A stretch of DNA of 64,000 nucleotides. It comes from an uncultured Oscillibacter sp. Its GTDB lineage: Bacteria; Bacillota; Clostridia; Oscillospirales; Oscillospiraceae. The stretch lies in NCBI GenBank assembly GCA_910585245.1, contig CAJUCO010000008.1, forward strand, positions 13,048-77,047, read 5' to 3'. The translations under genes were made by a program, and so were the position numbers. The notes beneath the pieces are model-generated. The model worked only from the letters and a program-made list of their open reading frames with translations. It ran no database searches and was not told the origin of the DNA. Below are positions 60,130 to 64,000 of this stretch, in pieces; positions within the stretch are counted from its first letter, which is position 1, and each line of letters starts with the position of its first letter.

Positions 60130-60947
60130 TCTGTGAGCTGTGTTTTCACCACTGCGATCTGTCCGAGGGACAGACCGGCTTTTGCCGGGCGAGAGCTTGC
60201 CGGGATGGCAAAATCGTCTCGCTGAACTACGGGAAGATCACCAGCATCGCCCTGGACCCCATTGAGAAGAAACCGCTGCGGCGGTTCCACCCCGGCAGTC
60301 GGATATTGTCTGTGGGCAGCTTCGGGTGCAACCTGCGCTGTCCCTTCTGCCAGAACCACGAGATTTCCATGTCTGGAGACGGGGAACTTGAGATGGCGGA
60401 GGTCTCCCCGGAGGCGCTGGCGGACAAGGCGCTGGAGCTGCGGCCATACGGTAACATTGGGGTGGCCTACACCTACAACGAGCCGCTGGTGGGTTATGAG
60501 TACGTCCGGGACTGTGCCGCTCTGGTTCATGAGCGGGGGATGGTGAATGTCTTGGTGACCAACGGCACCATTGAGGAAGCCACCTGGAGGGAGTTGCTCC
60601 CGCTGATCAATGCCGCCAACATCGACCTGAAGGGCTTTACCCCCGAATGGTACCGGAGGCTGGGCGGCGATCTGGAGACCGTGAAGCGCTCTATCTCCCT
60701 GGCGGCGGAGCGGTGTCATGTGGAGGTGACCACCCTCCTGATCCCCGGTGAGAACGACAGCGAGGAGGAGATCAGAATGCTGGCACAGTGGCTAGCGTCG
60801 GTGGACCGAAACATCCCGTTGCACCTGTCCCGGTTTTTCCCACGATATCGGATGACGGACCGCTCCCCCAAGCCGGAGGAGCGGGTATACCGGTTGGCAG
60901 ATATAGCGAGGGAGTACCTGGCATTTGTCTATACGGGGAATTGCTGA
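60126..60947 (+). CDS. amrS: AmmeMemoRadiSam system radical SAM enzyme
   Basis: The 273-residue enzyme belongs to the PflA-like radical SAM group that accompanies MEMO and AMMECR1. The cluster ligands are Cys68, Cys72 and Cys75 (CNLRCPFC), and an N-terminal Cys group (CELCFHHC...FCRARAC) probably binds a further metal. It overlaps the fusion gene by ATGA. The substrate is unknown. Confidence 0.92.
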   Translation: MICELCFHHCDLSEGQTGFCRARACRDGKIVSLNYGKITSIALDPIEKKPLRRFHPGSRILSVGSFGCNLRCPFCQNHEISMSGDGELEMAEVSPEALADKALELRPYGNIGVAYTYNEPLVGYEYVRDCAALVHERGMVNVLVTNGTIEEATWRELLPLINAANIDLKGFTPEWYRRLGGDLETVKRSISLAAERCHVEVTTLLIPGENDSEEEIRMLAQWLASVDRNIPLHLSRFFPRYRMTDRSPKPEERVYRLADIAREYLAFVYTGNC

Positions 60948-61015
60948 TATGGTGATGGAAATGTAGGTTATCGAGTAGCTGTAAAAAGAATGGCCTATCT
61001 AAAACCGTGGTCAGA

Positions 61016-61044
61016 TTGCAATACATTCTGGTTTATGCTACAAT
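61016..61044 (+). promoter_or_regulatory. promoter of the hsd operon
   Basis: TTGCAA and TACAAT are spaced by 17 bases, 48 bases before the hsdM ATG. Confidence 0.7.
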
Positions 61045-61092
61045 TTGGGATATCTAAATATGGGATCGTTGATATTAGGAGGAGACCGCTTT

Positions 61093-62655
61093 ATGGCTGA
61101 CATCAGAAAAGAACAGGAACGTGAGGAACTCCATCGGGCGATCTGGGCCATCGCCGATGAACTTCGGGGCAGCGTGGACGGCTGGGACTTCAAGAGCTAT
61201 GTGCTTGGTACGATGTTCTATCGGTATATCTCCGAAAACCTGGCGGAGTACATCAACGCCGGGGAGATTGCCGCCGGGAACGACAGTTTTGACTACGCCC
61301 GGCTCTCTGACGCAGAGGCAGAGGAGGCACGGGAGGGACTGGTGCAGGAGAAGGGCTTTTTCATGTTGCCCTCCGAGTTGTTTTGCAATGTCCGTGCCAG
61401 AGCGCCCCAGGATGAAAACCTGAACGAGACGCTGGAAAAGGCCTTTCACCACATTGAGGATTCCGCTAAGGGCAGCTCCTCCGAGCAGTGTCTCTCCGGG
61501 CTGTTCGATGATTTTGATGTGAACAGCAATAAGTTGGGCGCTACCGTTGCCAAACGGAATGAAAAGCTGGTGAAACTACTCAATGGCATCGGCGGCATGA
61601 ACTTGGGCGAGGTCCGGGGCCACAGCATCGATGCCTTTGGCGACGCTTATGAATTTCTGATGACCATGTATGCCTCCAACGCCGGAAAGAGCGGCGGCGA
61701 GTTCTTCACACCCTCCGACGTGTCGGAACTGCTGACCCGGCTGGGGACAGTGGGAAAAACAAAGGTCAATAAGGTCTATGACCCGGCCTGCGGCTCCGGC
61801 TCTCTGCTGCTGAAAGCGACCAAGGTTCTGGGCAAGGACGGGGTGCAGTTCGGTTACTTCGGGCAGGAGATCAATATCACCACCTACAACCTTTGCCGCA
61901 TCAATATGTTCCTCCATGACGTGGGCTTTGACAAGTTCGACATCGCCTGCGAGGACACCCTGACCGCGCCCCAGCACTGGGACGATGAACCCTTTGAGCT
62001 GATCGTCTCCAATCCGCCCTACTCCATCAAGTGGGCGGGGGACGGCGACGCCACGCTCATCAACGACCCCCGCTTTGCCCCTGCTGGTGTGCTGGCTCCC
62101 AAGTCCAAGGCGGACCTTGCCTTTATCATGCACGCCCTGTCCTGGCTGGCCTCCAACGGCACGGCGGCTATCGTCTGTTTCCCCGGCATCATGTACCGAG
62201 GTGGCGCCGAAAAGAAGATACGGCAATATCTTGTGGATAATAACTTTATCGACTGTGTAATCCAGCTTCCGGCAAACCTGTTTTTCGGGACGAGCATCGC
62301 CACCTGCATTATGGTGCTGAAAAAGGGCAAAACGGACAACAGGACGCTGTTTATCGACGCCTCCGGCGAGTGTGTCAAGGTGACGAACAACAACCGGCTG
62401 ACGGCGGAGAATATCCAGCGTATTGTATCCGTTTTTACCAGCCGTGAGGGGATTAGGCACTTCTCCCACCTGGCGGAGTACAGCGAGATCACCGGAAACG
62501 ACTACAATCTGTCCGTCAGTACCTATGTAGAGACGGAGGATACCCGGGAGAAGATCGACATTGTAAAGCTCAACGCCGAGATAGAGGAAATCGTGGCGCG
62601 GGAGCAGGTGCTGCGGGACGAGATCGCGAAAATCATTGCGGAAATTGAGGTATGA
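61093..62655 (+). CDS. hsdM: type I restriction-modification methyltransferase subunit
   Basis: The 520-residue protein is an N6-adenine methyltransferase. SAM-binding motif I is [10 protein letters not shown] from Asp230, and the catalytic motif is NPPY at 307-310 (IVSNPPYS). The N-terminal HsdM domain ([19 protein letters not shown]) is present. TTAGGAGGAG lies before the ATG at 61093. It methylates the site recognised by HsdS. The gene for HsdR is presumably beyond the window. Confidence 0.95.
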   Translation: MADIRKEQEREELHRAIWAIADELRGSVDGWDFKSYVLGTMFYRYISENLAEYINAGEIAAGNDSFDYARLSDAEAEEAREGLVQEKGFFMLPSELFCNVRARAPQDENLNETLEKAFHHIEDSAKGSSSEQCLSGLFDDFDVNSNKLGATVAKRNEKLVKLLNGIGGMNLGEVRGHSIDAFGDAYEFLMTMYASNAGKSGGEFFTPSDVSELLTRLGTVGKTKVNKVYDPACGSGSLLLKATKVLGKDGVQFGYFGQEINITTYNLCRINMFLHDVGFDKFDIACEDTLTAPQHWDDEPFELIVSNPPYSIKWAGDGDATLINDPRFAPAGVLAPKSKADLAFIMHALSWLASNGTAAIVCFPGIMYRGGAEKKIRQYLVDNNFIDCVIQLPANLFFGTSIATCIMVLKKGKTDNRTLFIDASGECVKVTNNNRLTAENIQRIVSVFTSREGIRHFSHLAEYSEITGNDYNLSVSTYVETEDTREKIDIVKLNAEIEEIVAREQVLRDEIAKIIAEIEV

Positions 62656-62656
62656 T

Positions 62657-63415
62657 ATGCGAGGAGAGAAAGAAAAGAACTGCTTACAGAATATCATAGA
62701 AAACTGTGCAAACTGGTATCTTTATGGCGTTTCATATGATGATTTGAATTTATTACAATCCATTTTACAAGAAGCGCAACCAAATCCAGAAAGTAGCACA
62801 TTTCCTGATTTTATTTTTGAGGATGGATTTATCGAGCATTTTCAAATAACATCCTCAAAAGTAACGCGCAAGGGTGCTGAACATCAACGTGAGTATTCTC
62901 AGTACCGTAAAAAAACGGATACAGCGATTGAAGCCATTACAAGAAATATGAATAGTCGTCCATATCTTGGAGAAGTACAGGAATATCATTGGGTATTTCC
63001 CCAGCCAGTCCATTCTTACGAGAACCTAAAGAAATCATTGGAGGAGATATGGTCTAAACATATTGATAGTCTAAACAAGTATGCTGGCAAGAAACAAGTG
63101 GGAATTTTTATTGTGGAATATCCAGAGTACGCATTAGCGATGTGTGAAAATGTTTATGAGGCAATTAAAGCGGGATTTCGCTATGATGGTTTGAGAGATC
63201 AGCAGAAATTTGACACATATCGTTTGAGCAGAGATAAGGAAATACTTGATTATCTTTATCGGTTTTCAAGGCAAATTACGTTCGTATTTTATGTATTTCA
63301 TAGCGGTATTGAAGTAATTAAGCTTGAAAATATACCTGACCATAAAAAGCTTTTGCCATGGGATTTTCAAGTGTGTCCGCTTATTGTCTTAAATCATGAA
63401 TCATTATATTGTTAA
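62657..63415 (+). CDS. AT-rich unknown gene inserted between hsdM and hsdS
   Basis: I do not recognise the family of this 252-residue protein. It has no membrane segment or signal peptide; the N-terminal half contains FPDFIFEDGFIEHFQITSS, a beta-hairpin-like stretch with several acidic residues, then a helical middle and a strand IVEYPEYALAM. The ATG follows the hsdM stop by one base. Base use is clearly richer in A and T than hsdM, which shows separate origin. Its place suggests an accessory role in defence; a nuclease fold is only a guess. Confidence 0.75.
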   Translation: MRGEKEKNCLQNIIENCANWYLYGVSYDDLNLLQSILQEAQPNPESSTFPDFIFEDGFIEHFQITSSKVTRKGAEHQREYSQYRKKTDTAIEAITRNMNSRPYLGEVQEYHWVFPQPVHSYENLKKSLEEIWSKHIDSLNKYAGKKQVGIFIVEYPEYALAMCENVYEAIKAGFRYDGLRDQQKFDTYRLSRDKEILDYLYRFSRQITFVFYVFHSGIEVIKLENIPDHKKLLPWDFQVCPLIVLNHESLYC

Positions 63416-63459
63416 GATGTCTATTTCAGATAAACTATCAGAAATTGGGGAAACACAAG

Positions 63460-64000
63460 ATGAGTAAGCTAGCAAAACTTATTATGGAGCTTTGCCCGGA
63501 TGGGGTGGAATATAAAAGGGTCAAAGAAGTCTTTAAGCGGCTAAAAGGCACACCGATTACAGCGGCGAAAATGAAAGAGATAGCAACTCAAGACGGGGAG
63601 ATTCGGATTTTTGCAGGTGGAAAAACAGTGATAAATGCAAGAGAAAGGGATATTCCAAATGCGAATATTATAAAAGTCCCTGCTGTTTTGGTACAGTCCA
63701 GGGGCGTAATTGATGTGATATATTATGAAAAACCATTCACATTCAAAAATGAGATGTGGGCCTATACTTCCGATAAGAAAATAACAGTTAAATTTTTATA
63801 CTACGTTTTGAAAAACAACATCCAGTCGTTTCGGGATGCGGCTTCTGGTATGGGTTCATTACCTCAAATTTCTTTACCTGTTACAGAAGAGTTTTTAATT
63901 CCTGTCCCCCCTCTGCCTGTGCAGAGTGAAATTGTCAAGATTCTTGACAATTTCACGGAGCTTACAGCGGAGCTTACAGCGGAGCTTACAGCGGAGCTTA
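63460..64000 (+). CDS. hsdS: type I restriction-modification specificity subunit, 3' part outside window
   Basis: 180 residues are visible from the ATG at 63460. The first target-recognition domain (residues ~15-165) ends with SGMGSLPQISLPV and FLIPVPPLPVQSEIVKILDNF, the typical end of an HsdS half, followed by a TEL-TAEL-TAEL spacer at which the window stops. HsdS decides the DNA sequence that HsdM methylates and HsdR cuts. It is AT-rich like the preceding gene, so the TRD was probably exchanged by transfer. Confidence 0.92.
   Translation, partial: MSKLAKLIMELCPDGVEYKRVKEVFKRLKGTPITAAKMKEIATQDGEIRIFAGGKTVINARERDIPNANIIKVPAVLVQSRGVIDVIYYEKPFTFKNEMWAYTSDKKITVKFLYYVLKNNIQSFRDAASGMGSLPQISLPVTEEFLIPVPPLPVQSEIVKILDNFTELTAELTAELTAEL
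63958..64000 (+). repeat. 12-base tandem repeat coding TAEL in hsdS
   Basis: The unit GAGCTTACAGCG occurs three full times and continues past the window end. It encodes the ELTA/TAEL spacer between the two HsdS halves. Confidence 0.95.

Noticed and set aside
62657..63415. PD-(D/E)xK nuclease in the unknown hsd-locus gene
   Set aside because: FPDF and FIEHFQ recall the fold, but the Lys at the expected place is missing, so no nuclease call is made.
51096..64000. Right attachment site inside the window
   Set aside because: No second copy of the tRNA-Val 3' end was seen by eye; it is presumably further downstream.
1..64000. CRISPR arrays and rRNA genes
   Set aside because: No spaced direct-repeat array and no rRNA-like stretch was found on either strand.

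Overview
The window looks like the chromosome of a GC-rich, Gram-positive, anaerobic gut Clostridium relative, probably in the Oscillospirales. The grounds are a SCIFF peptide with its radical SAM maturase (a marker of Clostridia), S-layer-homology (SLH) proteins, a PyrK/PyrD type 1B dihydroorotate dehydrogenase, strong AAGGAGG-type ribosome sites, and -35/-10 promoters with 16-18 base spacing. The taxonomic placement is inference; no rRNA gene is present.

Region 1 (1-12,300): the 3' end of an EF-G/TetM-like GTPase fused to a NYN nuclease domain, an LspA-like protease, a small alpha-beta barrel protein, then scfA-scfB followed by an overlapping PLP decarboxylase and a ferredoxin. On the minus strand come lepA, with a duplicated 5' end around an inserted repeat, and an operon of XRE regulator, MBOAT acyltransferase, SGNH-like protein and small secreted protein, then a GyrI-like protein.

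Region 2 (12,500-20,600): pyrimidine synthesis, with pyrC-K-D-F-E behind one promoter and pyrB-pyrI after a 552-base gap holding a second copy of the lepA-side repeat. A YgjP-like metallopeptidase and an archaeal-type IMP cyclohydrolase follow.

Region 3 (20,800-35,450): a MarR-MATE efflux pair; a tight three-gene operon led by a 1597-residue protein that joins HD, helical-repeat, NadD-like nucleotidyltransferase, GNAT-like and phosphoribosyltransferase-like domains, followed by a lactate/malate-dehydrogenase-like protein and a flavodoxin-fold protein; an SLH protein; and an HscC-type Hsp70 with a membrane J-like partner, bracketed by inverted copies of a ~130-base triple-hairpin element. The giant-protein operon is the best candidate here for an undescribed system.

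Region 4 (35,460-51,000): housekeeping genes prmA, degV, mnmE, pnp and rpsO, a BspA-like SLH surface protein, a GntR-ABC transporter operon with a clear palindromic operator, a cell-wall amidase, a 56-residue protein and an SDR reductase.

Region 5 (51,019-64,000): a tRNA-Val(GAC) followed by a mobile island: two tandem tyrosine integrases, a DUF6809-like protein, a relaxase with Sel1 repeats, an RHH protein, a double winged-helix protein and an excisionase on the minus strand. On the plus strand lie a DUF6076-like protein, a MEMO-AMMECR1 fusion with its radical SAM enzyme, and a type I restriction-modification locus (hsdM, an AT-rich unknown gene, and hsdS cut by the window end inside a TAEL-coding 12-base repeat). 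The right end of the island is outside the window.
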